Below are positions 1 through 8,133 of a stretch of DNA of 64,000 nucleotides, one piece after another. The stretch's first letter is position 1. Every line of letters starts with the position of its first letter. Under the pieces are notes generated by a model. It was not told the origin of the DNA. It saw only the letters and a list, made by a program, of their open reading frames with translations, and made no database searches. The position numbers and the translations under genes were made by a program. Origin of the DNA: VXNE01 sp963665455 (GTDB taxonomy: Bacteria > Pseudomonadota > Gammaproteobacteria > Pseudomonadales > Azotimanducaceae); contig OY762279.1 in NCBI GenBank assembly GCA_963665455.1, forward strand, positions 3,782,001 through 3,846,000, read 5' to 3'.

Positions 1-399
1 ACCCTCGTCGATGCACGTCCCGTGGCGGGTTCCGCCTCGGCCTTGAAGATGTGCTACGCCGCGTTCACCAAGGGTTCCTCCGCGCTGATCCTGGCGGTGC
101 GGGCCTTGGCCGCCCGGGAGGGCGTGACGGAGGCGCTGCTCGACGAGTGGGCGCTCTCCCAGCCCGGCCTCCCAGAACGGAGCGGCCGGACGGCGACCAC
201 CACCAGTGCCAAGGCGTGGCGCTTCGAGGGGGAGATGCGCGAGATCGCCCAGACATTTGCCGGTGCCGGGCTGCCCGATGGCTTCCACTCGGCGGCGGCG
301 GAGATCTACGCGCGGATGGGGCCGCTCAAGGATGCCGCCGACGTGGACATCGACGCCGTCGTTGCGCGGTTGCTCGGCGAGGAAGACGCCTCGCGGTGA
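1..399 (+). CDS. NAD(P)-dependent oxidoreductase, DUF1932 C-terminal part (5' end outside window)
   Basis: The reading frame is open from base 1 and ends at TGA 397-399, so only the last 132 residues are seen. The segment beginning with ALKMCYAAFTKGSSAL near residue 15 is typical of the all-helical DUF1932 domain that follows an N-terminal 6-phosphogluconate-dehydrogenase-like Rossmann domain. Members use NAD(P)H on beta-hydroxyacid-like substrates; the substrate here cannot be told. An internal GTG at 22 could be mistaken for a start, but the codons upstream stay in frame and in character with the domain. Confidence 0.7.
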   Translation, partial: TLVDARPVAGSASALKMCYAAFTKGSSALILAVRALAAREGVTEALLDEWALSQPGLPERSGRTATTTSAKAWRFEGEMREIAQTFAGAGLPDGFHSAAAEIYARMGPLKDAADVDIDAVVARLLGEEDASR

Positions 400-553
400 G
401 TCTAATCCCCACCTGGTTTGGGCGTTTCTCGCACGCCCACCGCCGCAGATCTCCGCAGTGGGGTACAGACATTTCCTAACGCTCGGCCCAAGGAAATCCC
501 GGAGAATCGGGGGCTGTAACACGATTTGCAGGCAACCGGGGGAGGGATTAACT

Positions 554-1066
554 TTGGCGGCAGCGATGGACGAAAACCTGGCACCCGTGACGCGGCGCGA
601 TTTCGAGGAATTCGCGGCGCAGCTACGGGAAGAGATGGAAGGAATGGTAGCGGCGGTCGCCGAGCGCGCGCCCGCCCACGGACACGACGTGCTGAGCGAC
701 GTGCTCGGACAGTTGCGCATCCTGAAGTGGGGCGCGGGCTTTGCCTTGGCCGCCATCATGGGCGGCTTCGGCTTTCTGTACCAGGGGCAGCTCGAGCTAG
801 GTAACGAGATCCGGGAACTCCGGCGGGAGATGCGGAGTGAAATCACGGCGTTGCGGCAGGAGATGCGGAGCGAGATCGCGACGTTGCGGCAGGAGATGTA
901 CCGCCGAATCGGGGAACTGCGGGGCGACGTCGCGGATTTGAGCGAGCGCGTCGTGGGCGTCGAAACGGGGCAGAGGTTCGTCCTGAGGCGTCTGGACGAA
1001 ATGGCCCCCCGGGATCGGGGGATGGAATCCGACGAGCTATCCACCGAGGCCCCCGCCGCGAGGTGA
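554..1066 (+). CDS. Single-pass membrane protein with C-terminal coiled coil, unknown function
   Basis: The protein has a polar N-terminus, one hydrophobic segment (about residues 55-75) and a long heptad-rich Arg/Glu helix that ends in an acidic tail. The helix contains two tandem 33-bp units that encode an 11-residue repeat of the type EMRSEIxTLRQ. I chose the TTG at 554 because a GGGGGAGGG ribosome binding site lies about 7 bases upstream; ATG 566 is the alternative but sits too far from it. Similar short TM-plus-coiled-coil proteins are common and mostly uncharacterised. There is no operon partner: the next gene is convergent. Confidence 0.6.
   Translation: MAAAMDENLAPVTRRDFEEFAAQLREEMEGMVAAVAERAPAHGHDVLSDVLGQLRILKWGAGFALAAIMGGFGFLYQGQLELGNEIRELRREMRSEITALRQEMRSEIATLRQEMYRRIGELRGDVADLSERVVGVETGQRFVLRRLDEMAPRDRGMESDELSTEAPAAR
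827..892 (+). repeat. Two tandem 33-bp coding repeats
   Basis: Units 827-859 and 860-892 differ at only a few bases and code for an 11-residue coiled-coil repeat. A degraded third unit starts at 893. Confidence 0.8.
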
Positions 1067-1082
1067 GGGCCGCGCGCAACGT

Positions 1083-1799
1083 TCAGGGCAGCAGCGCGCC
1101 TCCATCGACATCGACGGTAGCCCCCGTCATGAAGTCGTTGCCGATCACGAAGAGGATCGCCGACGCCACCTCGTCCGCGCTGCCGGCACGCGGGATGGAC
1201 TGATGCTTGGTCGCGTTGGTCAGGAATCCCGAACGGGCCTCGCCCTCGATGGGGAACATCGGCGTGTCGATGACGCCGGGGGACACCACGTTGATGCGGC
1301 GCGGTGCCAGCTCCGGCGCGACGCCCCGTGCGAAGCCCTCGACGGCGTTGCCCACCGTGGAGATGGCGATGGTGCCGGGATTGCACTTGCGCGCGGGGTA
1401 GCCGCTGACGAGGACGATGGCACCGTCCTCCGTCATGTGTTCGGCGCCGAGACGGACCGAGTTCGTATAGCCCCAGAGCTTCCGGAAGGAGCCCTGGAAA
1501 CCGTCCAGGTCCATTTGCAGGAAGGGGCCGGAGGCGCGCTCGCCGCCGGTGGCGGCGTTGACCAGGATGTCGAATGGCGCGAGGTCGCCAAAGAGCGCCG
1601 ACAGGCCCTCCCGGTCGAGCACGTCCACGCGCCGTAGCGATACGCCCTCCCCGAGTGCGGCGGCGGCGGCGGCCGCGTTCGAGTCCGAGCGGCTGCACGC
1701 CGTGACCTCGGCACCCGCCTCGACGAGTTGCCGCGATGCGGCGAGGCCGATCCCGGAGGTCCCTCCCAACACGATCGCGCGCCTGCCCCTTACGTCCAT
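1083..1799 (-). CDS. SDR-family protein lacking the Tyr/Lys catalytic pair
   Basis: This is a 238-residue classical-length short-chain dehydrogenase fold. The dinucleotide motif GGTSGIG is near residue 12, NAAT replaces NNAG near residue 83, and the C-terminal VSPGVIDTP and GATVDVDGG segments are standard. At the place where YxxxK should be (before NAVEGFARG) the sequence reads ISTVG, so both the catalytic Tyr and Lys are absent. An upstream YPARK looks like the motif but is out of register. I recall a subgroup resembling Listeria Lin1944 that lacks these residues; membership is inferred. The start ATG has a purine-rich GGGGAACGGGAA upstream. Confidence 0.8.
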   Translation of the reverse strand: MDVRGRRAIVLGGTSGIGLAASRQLVEAGAEVTACSRSDSNAAAAAAALGEGVSLRRVDVLDREGLSALFGDLAPFDILVNAATGGERASGPFLQMDLDGFQGSFRKLWGYTNSVRLGAEHMTEDGAIVLVSGYPARKCNPGTIAISTVGNAVEGFARGVAPELAPRRINVVSPGVIDTPMFPIEGEARSGFLTNATKHQSIPRAGSADEVASAILFVIGNDFMTGATVDVDGGALLP

Positions 1800-1894
1800 T
1801 TCCCGTTCCCCGCTGTGGTTCGGCGCGACACGATGGCCGAACGCGCCGCGCTCTGCAAGCCGTGGCCCGGCGCCTCATGCCCGGGTTCGAAGCT

Positions 1895-2641
1895 TCAATC
1901 CTCCCGCGGCACCGCCCCACGCGCCTCGATGATGCCCTTCACCTCCGCCAGCATCTGTTCCAGCGCCGCCTCGTCGGCACCGCGCATGACCAAGGTCGTC
2001 CCGTAGACGTTGTCGCGGTAGAAGGGGTAACTGCCAAGGTCGATGTTCGGATAGCGTCCCTGGATCTCTTCGAGGCCGTCCGCGATCTCGCTCTCCCCCA
2101 GATGCGCCGTGACCGACCGCGAACGCACGACCGCGCCGCCCTCGAGCTGGTCGCCCAGGGTGGAGAGCATCGCCTGCATCACGGCCGGAATGCCCGCCAT
2201 GACGAACACGTTCTCCATCCTGAAGCCCTGTGGTCCGCCGGTCGGGTTCGCGACGAGGGAGGCGCCCTCGGGAATGCGCGCCATGCGCATGCGGGACTCC
2301 ATGACGTGTTGTGGCGCCGGCCGGCGGCGGATGACCGCGGCGATCTCCTCGCTCACGACCACGGGGACGCCGAACGCGGCGGCGACGCAGTCGACGGTGA
2401 TGTCGTCGTGGGTGGGGCCGATGCCGCCGGTCGTGAACACGTAGTCGAATGCGGCGCGGGCTTCGTTGACCGCTGTCACGACGACGTCGAGCACGTCCGG
2501 CACCACCCGCGCCTCCCGGACGCGCACGCCCCACTCGTTGAGCTGCAACGCGATGTGCGCGAGGTTCGTGTCCTGGGTGCGTCCGGACAGGATCTCGTTG
2601 CCGATGATCACGACGCTGGCCGTGACGACATGCTCGGTCAT
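1895..2641 (-). CDS. CinA-type molybdopterin-binding domain protein (no amidase domain)
   Basis: The 248-residue protein has the MoCF/MogA fold signature of CinA N-terminal domains: GNEILSGRTQDTN at residues 14-26 and TTGGIGPTHDD at 70-80. Full CinA proteins of about 400 residues add a C-terminal nicotinamide-nucleotide amidase domain; here the chain stops before it. Stand-alone proteins of this type are linked to pyrophosphatase activity on nucleotide cofactors such as ADP-ribose, but activity is not shown here. ATG 2641 starts 17 bases after the crotonase stop, so the two genes are probably cotranscribed. Confidence 0.85.
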   Translation of the reverse strand: MTEHVVTASVVIIGNEILSGRTQDTNLAHIALQLNEWGVRVREARVVPDVLDVVVTAVNEARAAFDYVFTTGGIGPTHDDITVDCVAAAFGVPVVVSEEIAAVIRRRPAPQHVMESRMRMARIPEGASLVANPTGGPQGFRMENVFVMAGIPAVMQAMLSTLGDQLEGGAVVRSRSVTAHLGESEIADGLEEIQGRYPNIDLGSYPFYRDNVYGTTLVMRGADEAALEQMLAEVKGIIEARGAVPRED

Positions 2642-2658
2642 TCGCTCGGCCTCTTCGG

Positions 2659-3459
2659 CTACCGGCCGGCGAATCGCGGTGGCCGTTTCTCCGCGAAGGC
2701 CCGGCGGCCCTCCCGGTAGTCCTCCGAGTCGAAGCAGGCGTCGACGAGCCGGCGTACGTCGTCGAGGTCGTCCTGGCGTCCGCCACGCTCCCAGGCATCC
2801 ACCGCGGCCTTCGCCGCGCGCACGGTCATGGGCGCGTTGGAGGCGACGCGGTGGGCGTACTCCACGACCTCGTCGTGGATGACGTCCCGTTCGACGACGA
2901 AGTTCACGAGCCCGATGCGCAACGCCTCGTCCGCGTTCAGGAACCGGGCCGAGAGCAGGATGTCCCGGGCGCGGGAGGGGCCAACCACCCGCGACAGCTT
3001 GGCGAGCCCGTCGTAGTCGTAGCCGAGGCCGAGCCGGGCCGCGGGGATACCAAAGGTGGAATCGGGCGACGCGAAGCGGATGTCCGCGTTCAGCGCCGTG
3101 GCCAGCCCGCCGCCGATGCAGTAGCCCTCGATCTTCGCGACGAGCGGTTTCGAGACGCTGCCGAGGGCGCGTCCGCCCCGCGCCGAGATGCGCGCGTACT
3201 CCGCCTTCTGCTCCGCGTTCGAGCGCTTGCTGTCGAACTCGCTGATGTCCGCCCCGGAGACGAACGCCTTGCCGCCGGCGCCCTGCATCACGACCACCCG
3301 CACGGCGTCGTCGGCCTCGAAGCGTTCCAGGATGTCCGCGATCCCCTGCCACATTTCCAGCGACATGGCGTTGTGGCGCGCCGGATTGTTGAACGTCATC
3401 CAGCCCACGCCGTCTTCGATGGCGCCGCGCATCTTGTCGGTGGCAAGCGTCAGTTCCAT
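2659..3459 (-). CDS. Enoyl-CoA hydratase/isomerase (crotonase) family protein
   Basis: A 266-residue crotonase. The oxyanion-hole segments are visible: FVSGADISEFD near residue 66 and IEGYCIGGGLATALNAD near residue 108. The usual glutamate in the f-x-x-PE motif is replaced by alanine (FGIPAARLGLGY), so ordinary hydration of enoyl-CoA is doubtful and another CoA-thioester reaction is possible. ATG 3459 has a GAGGAG site about 10 bases upstream. An upstream extension in the same frame is not supported. It heads a two-gene unit with the CinA-like gene. Confidence 0.85.
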   Translation of the reverse strand: MELTLATDKMRGAIEDGVGWMTFNNPARHNAMSLEMWQGIADILERFEADDAVRVVVMQGAGGKAFVSGADISEFDSKRSNAEQKAEYARISARGGRALGSVSKPLVAKIEGYCIGGGLATALNADIRFASPDSTFGIPAARLGLGYDYDGLAKLSRVVGPSRARDILLSARFLNADEALRIGLVNFVVERDVIHDEVVEYAHRVASNAPMTVRAAKAAVDAWERGGRQDDLDDVRRLVDACFDSEDYREGRRAFAEKRPPRFAGR

Positions 3460-3584
3460 GCCGGACGCACTCCTCGACCTTCGGGAAAACGACAGTGTAG
3501 CGCACCGCCGACGGGTGCCTGCGGCGGTGCGCCATCCCAACACGATTCTGCTAATGTCCCGCCGTCCCCCAAGGCAGGACCTCC

Positions 3585-4751
3585 ATGGATTTCGAAGCCA
3601 CCGACGAGCACCGCCTCATCCGCGATGCGATCCGCAAGCTCTGCGCGGACTTCCCGGACGACTATTGGTCGAAGTGCGACACCGAGCATCGGTTCCCGTG
3701 GGAGTTCTACGAAGCGCTCGCGGAGGCGGGCTGGATCGGCATCGCCATCCCGGAGGAGTACGGCGGCAGCGGGCGCGGCATCACCGAGGCGTCGATCATC
3801 CTGGAGGAGGTCAGCGCGAGCGGCGCTGCCATGAACGGGGCGAGCGGCATCCACATGTCGATCTTCGGCATGCACCCGGTCGTGAAGCACGGCAGCGACG
3901 AGATGAAGCAGCGCTTCCTGCCGCGCATCGCGAACGGGGACCTGCACGTCGCGTTCGGGGTGACGGAACCGGACGCCGGGACCGACACCACGTCCATCTC
4001 GACCGTGGCCCGGCGGGACGGCGATCACTACCTCGTTCGAGGCCGCAAGGTGTGGACGACCAAGGCGCTCGAGTCCGAGCGGGTCCTGCTGTTGGTCCGC
4101 ACCACGCCGGCGGACCAGGTGGCGCGGCGCACCGAGGGCATGACGCTGCTGTTCGCCGAGTTGCAGCGCCCCGAGGTACGGATCTCGCCCATCGACAAGG
4201 CCGGCAGGAACGCGGTCGCGACCTGCGAGGTCGTCTACGACGATCTTCCCGTCCACGTCACGGACCGGGTGGGCGAGGAGGGCAAGGGCTTCCGCTACCT
4301 CCTCGACGGCCTGAACGCGGAACGCATCCTGGTCGCGGCCGAGGCGCTCGGGATCGGCCGGGCCGCCATGCGCCGGGCGACCGACTACGCCCGGGAACGC
4401 GTCGTCTTCAAGCGGCCCATCGGCATGAACCAGGGCGTGTCGTTCCCCCTCGGCGAAGCGCGAATGCGGCTCGATGCCGCCGAGCTCATGGTCCGCAAGG
4501 CCTCGTGGCTGATCGACCACGGGTTGCCCTGCGGCGCGGAGGCGAACATGGCCAAGTGGCTGGCGGCGGACGCGGCCTTCGACGCCGCGGACCAGGCCGT
4601 GCAGACCCACGGCGGCTTCGGCTACGCCCGGGAGTTCCACGTCGAGCGCTACTGGCGGGAAGCCCGCATCATGCGCCTCGCGCCCATCTCCCAGGAGATG
4701 ATCCTGAACTACGTGACGGAGCACGTGCTGGAACTGCCGCGGTCCTACTGA
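3585..4751 (+). CDS. Acyl-CoA dehydrogenase
   Basis: A 388-residue flavoprotein of the acyl-CoA dehydrogenase family. The middle-domain motif VAFGVTEPDAGTDTTSI lies near residues 125-141, which binds FAD and substrate, and the C-terminal helical domain contains the QTHGGFGYAREFHVERYWREAR segment in which such enzymes bind FAD and place the catalytic acid. It oxidises an acyl-CoA to the enoyl-CoA with ETF as electron acceptor; chain length is not predictable. It is divergent from the crotonase gene and translationally coupled (3-base gap) to the SRPBCC-PDZ gene. Confidence 0.92.
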   Translation: MDFEATDEHRLIRDAIRKLCADFPDDYWSKCDTEHRFPWEFYEALAEAGWIGIAIPEEYGGSGRGITEASIILEEVSASGAAMNGASGIHMSIFGMHPVVKHGSDEMKQRFLPRIANGDLHVAFGVTEPDAGTDTTSISTVARRDGDHYLVRGRKVWTTKALESERVLLLVRTTPADQVARRTEGMTLLFAELQRPEVRISPIDKAGRNAVATCEVVYDDLPVHVTDRVGEEGKGFRYLLDGLNAERILVAAEALGIGRAAMRRATDYARERVVFKRPIGMNQGVSFPLGEARMRLDAAELMVRKASWLIDHGLPCGAEANMAKWLAADAAFDAADQAVQTHGGFGYAREFHVERYWREARIMRLAPISQEMILNYVTEHVLELPRSY

Positions 4752-4754
4752 CGG

Positions 4755-5396
4755 GTGGATGATCGGCTCGAAGCCGTCTGGAACCTCGAGGTGCCGCGCG
4801 CCGAGGTCTGGCGGCGGTGCCGGCTGCCCGGCGCGGCCGAGCCCGGGCGCTGCCGGCTACCCGGCTTTCCCTCGGTGGACGGAGCGCTGGGGTGCGCGGC
4901 CCGCATCCTGGAGCAGACGCCGCAGCAAGTGCTGCACTGCCGAAAGCTCGACCTGCCGTGCGCGGGGACGGAGATCACCATCCGGCTGGCGCCGGCCAAC
5001 GCCGCCGGTTGGCCGACCCGGGTCACGGTAAGCCAGCAGGGCTTCGGAGGGGTCCTGCCTAGGGACGTCCTCGAGGTCCACTGGCGGCAGATCGTCGCGG
5101 ACTTCCGTCTCTACCTCGAACGCCAGGTCAGCGTTCCGGGCACCACCTGGGGCATTTTCCTGGACGCGGCGCTGCGGGAGACGCCGACGGGGCTTGAGAT
5201 GACCGAGGTCGCCGAACGCGGGTTGGCCGGCCGTTGCGGACTGCGCGCCGGGGACCTCCTGCTCACCGTCGGCACCATCCGCGTACACGACCTTGCCCAA
5301 CTCTGGACCGTACTGGCGCTGTTGCCGGCGGATCGGGAGATTCGGCTCGGTTGGGCGCGTGGAACCGACTGGATGGAAGCCGCGACGATGCCGTGA
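4755..5396 (+). CDS. SRPBCC-like protein with C-terminal PDZ-like domain
   Basis: The 213-residue protein appears bipartite. Residues 1-130 look like a START/AHSA1-type hydrophobic-ligand domain (LEVPRAEVWRRC opening, W-rich strands, long C-terminal helix DVLEVHWRQIVADFRLYLERQ). Residues 140-210 look like a PDZ fold (GLEMTEVAERGLAGRCGLRAGDLLLTVGTIRVHD). The GTG start lies 3 bases after the acyl-CoA dehydrogenase stop, implying coupling. The domain calls are by pattern only, and there is no signal peptide, so the PDZ-like part is cytoplasmic. A role in handling acyl-CoA products is a guess from context. Confidence 0.6.
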   Translation: MDDRLEAVWNLEVPRAEVWRRCRLPGAAEPGRCRLPGFPSVDGALGCAARILEQTPQQVLHCRKLDLPCAGTEITIRLAPANAAGWPTRVTVSQQGFGGVLPRDVLEVHWRQIVADFRLYLERQVSVPGTTWGIFLDAALRETPTGLEMTEVAERGLAGRCGLRAGDLLLTVGTIRVHDLAQLWTVLALLPADREIRLGWARGTDWMEAATMP

Positions 5397-5478
5397 GTGT
5401 GGCGGTCAGCCTTCGGCGAGCCATGTCCCTACCGGCGGTGGCGGGAGCAGCCGGCACGCTGGCGCCGGCGTGCACAAG

Positions 5479-6606
5479 ATGGTTGGCTGTACGTTACGCT
5501 ACGTGCCGCAGATGGAGACTAGCTTGTACTCGTCCATACGGATTGACGGCTACCGGGGCCTTGAGTCATTCGAGCTGACGGATCTTGGCCGCATTAACCT
5601 CCTGGTTGGAGAAAACAACAGCGGCAAAACCTCCATCCTCGAGTGCATCGAACTACTTCAGACGGTCGGTAACCCGGCGGTCCTGCAATCGATCCTCAGT
5701 CGCCGGGGCGAGTGGGGCTACGACGCCGGCGAGGAACGGCGGCCCGTTCTCGCCGTCAGACACCTGTTTGCTGGCCATGACTTCGGGGGGAGGATCGCCG
5801 TCCATGGCAACACCGCGCCGGATGTCGAGGCTAGCCGGATGACTATCGCCGTAGAGGACGCCGACACCGAGGGCCAAGTCGATTTGGGCCTTTTCGAGGA
5901 GGAGACACCGTTCCAACTGCGATTGCGGTGCTCGAATCCGGCCGGGGACTTCAAGGTTCGGATGACTCCCGAAGGATTCGTCGATCCTCGTAGGATGCGG
6001 GCTCAGGCGTTTGGCGATGAAGTAGTCGCGTTCGTATCGACCGGGGGGATGAACGTTCTGGAGGTCGTGAGGTCCTTTGATCGCGTCGTCCTTACGGACG
6101 AGGAGGAGTACGTCACCGACGCGCTCCGCGTTATCGAGCCGCGTGTCGAGCGGCTTGCATCGGTGGGGCACGAACAAGGGCCCGTTCGGACGTTCTCCCG
6201 AGGTGTTCGCGGGGGCGTGTTTCTGAAGCTCCGGGAGGTGCCGGAGCGCGTACCGATCGGCACCGCCGGCGAGGGCATGTGGAGAATGCTCGGCTTGGCG
6301 CTGGCCCTGGCGAGCGCCCGAGGCGGCGTGCTGCTGGTGGACGAAATCGACACAGGGCTCCACTACTCGGTGCTGGACGGCATGTGGCGCATGGTCAGCG
6401 AGCGCGCCGAAGCGTTGTCCGTACAGGTATTCGCCACGACGCACAGCTCGGATTGCTATCAGAGTCTGGCGGTGGTTGCCGCCCCCGACTCACGGTGTTC
6501 GGGAGACGTCACGATCCAACGGGTGGATCCGCGCCGCCGGAAGGCCGTGCGATTCGGGAGCGACGAGGTCGTCGCCGCGGCCGAACGGGGCCTGGAGGTC
6601 AGATAG
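5479..6606 (+). CDS. OLD-like AAA-family ATPase
   Basis: This is a single-chain ABC/SMC-like ATPase of the AAA15/AAA21 type (375 residues from ATG 5479, 364 from ATG 5512; neither has a clear ribosome site). It begins with IDGYRGLESFELTDLGRINLLVGENNSGKTS, which holds Walker A GENNSGKT. Near the C-terminus are the Walker B LLVDEIDTGLHYS and the switch segment FATTHSSD. There is no attached TOPRIM nuclease. Such ATPases often pair with a small TOPRIM-like DUF3226 protein in putative defence modules, and the next gene looks like the end of one. DNA-repair or anti-phage function is inferred, not shown. Confidence 0.85.
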   Translation: MVGCTLRYVPQMETSLYSSIRIDGYRGLESFELTDLGRINLLVGENNSGKTSILECIELLQTVGNPAVLQSILSRRGEWGYDAGEERRPVLAVRHLFAGHDFGGRIAVHGNTAPDVEASRMTIAVEDADTEGQVDLGLFEEETPFQLRLRCSNPAGDFKVRMTPEGFVDPRRMRAQAFGDEVVAFVSTGGMNVLEVVRSFDRVVLTDEEEYVTDALRVIEPRVERLASVGHEQGPVRTFSRGVRGGVFLKLREVPERVPIGTAGEGMWRMLGLALALASARGGVLLVDEIDTGLHYSVLDGMWRMVSERAEALSVQVFATTHSSDCYQSLAVVAAPDSRCSGDVTIQRVDPRRRKAVRFGSDEVVAAAERGLEVR

Positions 6607-6612
6607 TCCCCC

Positions 6613-6852
6613 ATGCCCGAGGATGCTCGGCCACTGTATGACTTCGCCAAGGAGGCCGTTTCCGAGGCGGCGGAGCGCGATGCGCCGTTCCGGGCTGCTC
6701 ACCGGACGAAGGCGGAGATTCATACTTGGCTTGCTTGGCAGGACGAACCAGGGAAGCAGCTGCACGAGGCAGTGCATCACCGCGTCTTGGACGCCACCAA
6801 GGACGAATCCACTCCCTTCGTCAATTGGTTTCGTACCCTCTTTCTCGTGTAG
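6613..6852 (+). pseudogene. DUF3226-like protein, C-terminal remnant
   Basis: Only 79 residues: a helical segment, then RTKAEIHTWLAWQDEPGKQL and FVNWFRTLF. These fit the last third of DUF3226 (TOPRIM-like) proteins that usually follow OLD-like ATPase genes; the family recognition is from memory of the conserved tail. The N-terminal TOPRIM portion, roughly 130 residues, is missing: the ATG sits 6 bases after the ATPase stop. Either a deletion removed the 5' half, or this is a functional minimal version. I favour a remnant. Confidence 0.5.
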
Positions 6853-6858
6853 AGGCGT

Positions 6859-8076
6859 TCAATCCGCTGCCGATGCGTCAGCGGTCAGCATCCGAGTCAG
6901 CGTCAGCGTCGCGTGCGTGCCCGGAGCCGTCAGGGCGTTCAACACCTCGAACTCCAGCGTGACCGATGGGCCGGGGGCGTCCGAGATCAGCCAGAGTTGT
7001 TCCGTTGCGCGGGGCGCGATGTCCACCAAGTCCGCATGTCCCGCGAATGCCTGGCCGCTGCCCGGCACACTGCGCAGTCGCATGGGCGCACTCGTGTGGT
7101 TGCGCAGTGTCAAGGAGACGGCGTCGCGCTGGGCGTCCCGCATCGCCTCGTCCAAGGTCACGCTGGCCTCGAGCAAGGGTTGCAGGTGTTGGCGCCGTCC
7201 GATCAAGAGGTGCCGGAAGAGCACCACCGTGCGTCCCTCGAGAAGTCCGGCCCGCACCGCCTCCGCACTCCGGTAATCGGCCAGCACCAGGGTCACCGGG
7301 CGATGGCCGCCGCGATGGGGCTCGTAGTCCCAGTCGATGAGGTTGTGTACGTCGGAGGTGCCGATCAGCGTGAGGTCGTGCGCCAACGCCAGCCGGTGGG
7401 CGCCCTCGTGGTAGTACGGTCCGTTCGCGATCTCGATGCCGTGGAGCTTGCCGAGGTGGGCGAGGTCCGCGTGGAAGTCGGTCATCACCACCGGCGTGTT
7501 GGCCGACTGCCGGGACCACCAGGCGTGGTTCCAGAAGACGAAGGCGCCCTGGTCATTGGCCGCGAGCACCGCTTCCTTGGCCGGCCACTCGGCCACGGCC
7601 TCGTAGTACGCGCTGGGGTCCGTGCCGACCTCCTCGCCGACGCTCGCCACCAACGCGTTGGCGTCCGTGAGGAACACGGCGTTCATGTGCCCGGCCGGCG
7701 GGTCGCGGGTGATTTCGGAACCGTTGATGACGAGCAGGTCCGTGCCCTGGGCGGCGTTCGCCGCTTCTCGGAAGGCGGTGTTGCGGTCGGGATGGGGCAG
7801 GTGCTCGCGGTGGGGTTGCCACTCGAGGTGTTCGGTGATGGCGATGGCGTCGAGTCCGTCGCGTTGGGCCTCGGCGACGCGCACGTTCGGCCAGACGTGC
7901 CCGTCGGAAAACACGGTGTGGATGTGCAGGTCCACGATGACGGTGCGATGCTCCGCGGTGTCCGGAAAGGTGATGGCGCGTACCGTGTTGTCGCCGGCGG
8001 CCGAAACCGAGCCGTGGCCGAGGGCGTGAAGCGTGGGTAGGGCCAGGGCGGCGGCCGCGATCACCCGAATGTTCAT
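6859..8076 (-). CDS. Periplasmic PHP-domain phosphoesterase (Sb-PDE-like)
   Basis: The 405-residue protein starts with a Sec signal peptide (about 26 residues, ending near SVSA). The PHP metal-site motifs follow: DLHIHTVFSDGH near residue 49, ITEHLEW near 80, GSEITRD near 118 and GTSDVHNLIDW near 245. PHP enzymes use a trinuclear metal site to hydrolyse phosphoesters; Sb-PDE relatives act on organophosphate diesters and similar small substrates. Substrate here is not predictable. It has an AGGAGC ribosome site and is the last gene of the AKR-MoxR-VWA-PHP operon. Confidence 0.8.
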   Translation of the reverse strand: MNIRVIAAAALALPTLHALGHGSVSAAGDNTVRAITFPDTAEHRTVIVDLHIHTVFSDGHVWPNVRVAEAQRDGLDAIAITEHLEWQPHREHLPHPDRNTAFREAANAAQGTDLLVINGSEITRDPPAGHMNAVFLTDANALVASVGEEVGTDPSAYYEAVAEWPAKEAVLAANDQGAFVFWNHAWWSRQSANTPVVMTDFHADLAHLGKLHGIEIANGPYYHEGAHRLALAHDLTLIGTSDVHNLIDWDYEPHRGGHRPVTLVLADYRSAEAVRAGLLEGRTVVLFRHLLIGRRQHLQPLLEASVTLDEAMRDAQRDAVSLTLRNHTSAPMRLRSVPGSGQAFAGHADLVDIAPRATEQLWLISDAPGPSVTLEFEVLNALTAPGTHATLTLTRMLTADASAAD

Positions 8077-8133
8077 GGCGAGCTCCTGTGGGAAGGGACG
8101 GGGCGGTGAGGGCGGGGCAAACGCGGCGTCGCG

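Noticed and set aside
5293..5478. N-terminal extension of the AAA ATPase
   Set aside because: The extra text is out of character with the family, and the preceding gene's coding region occupies most of it.
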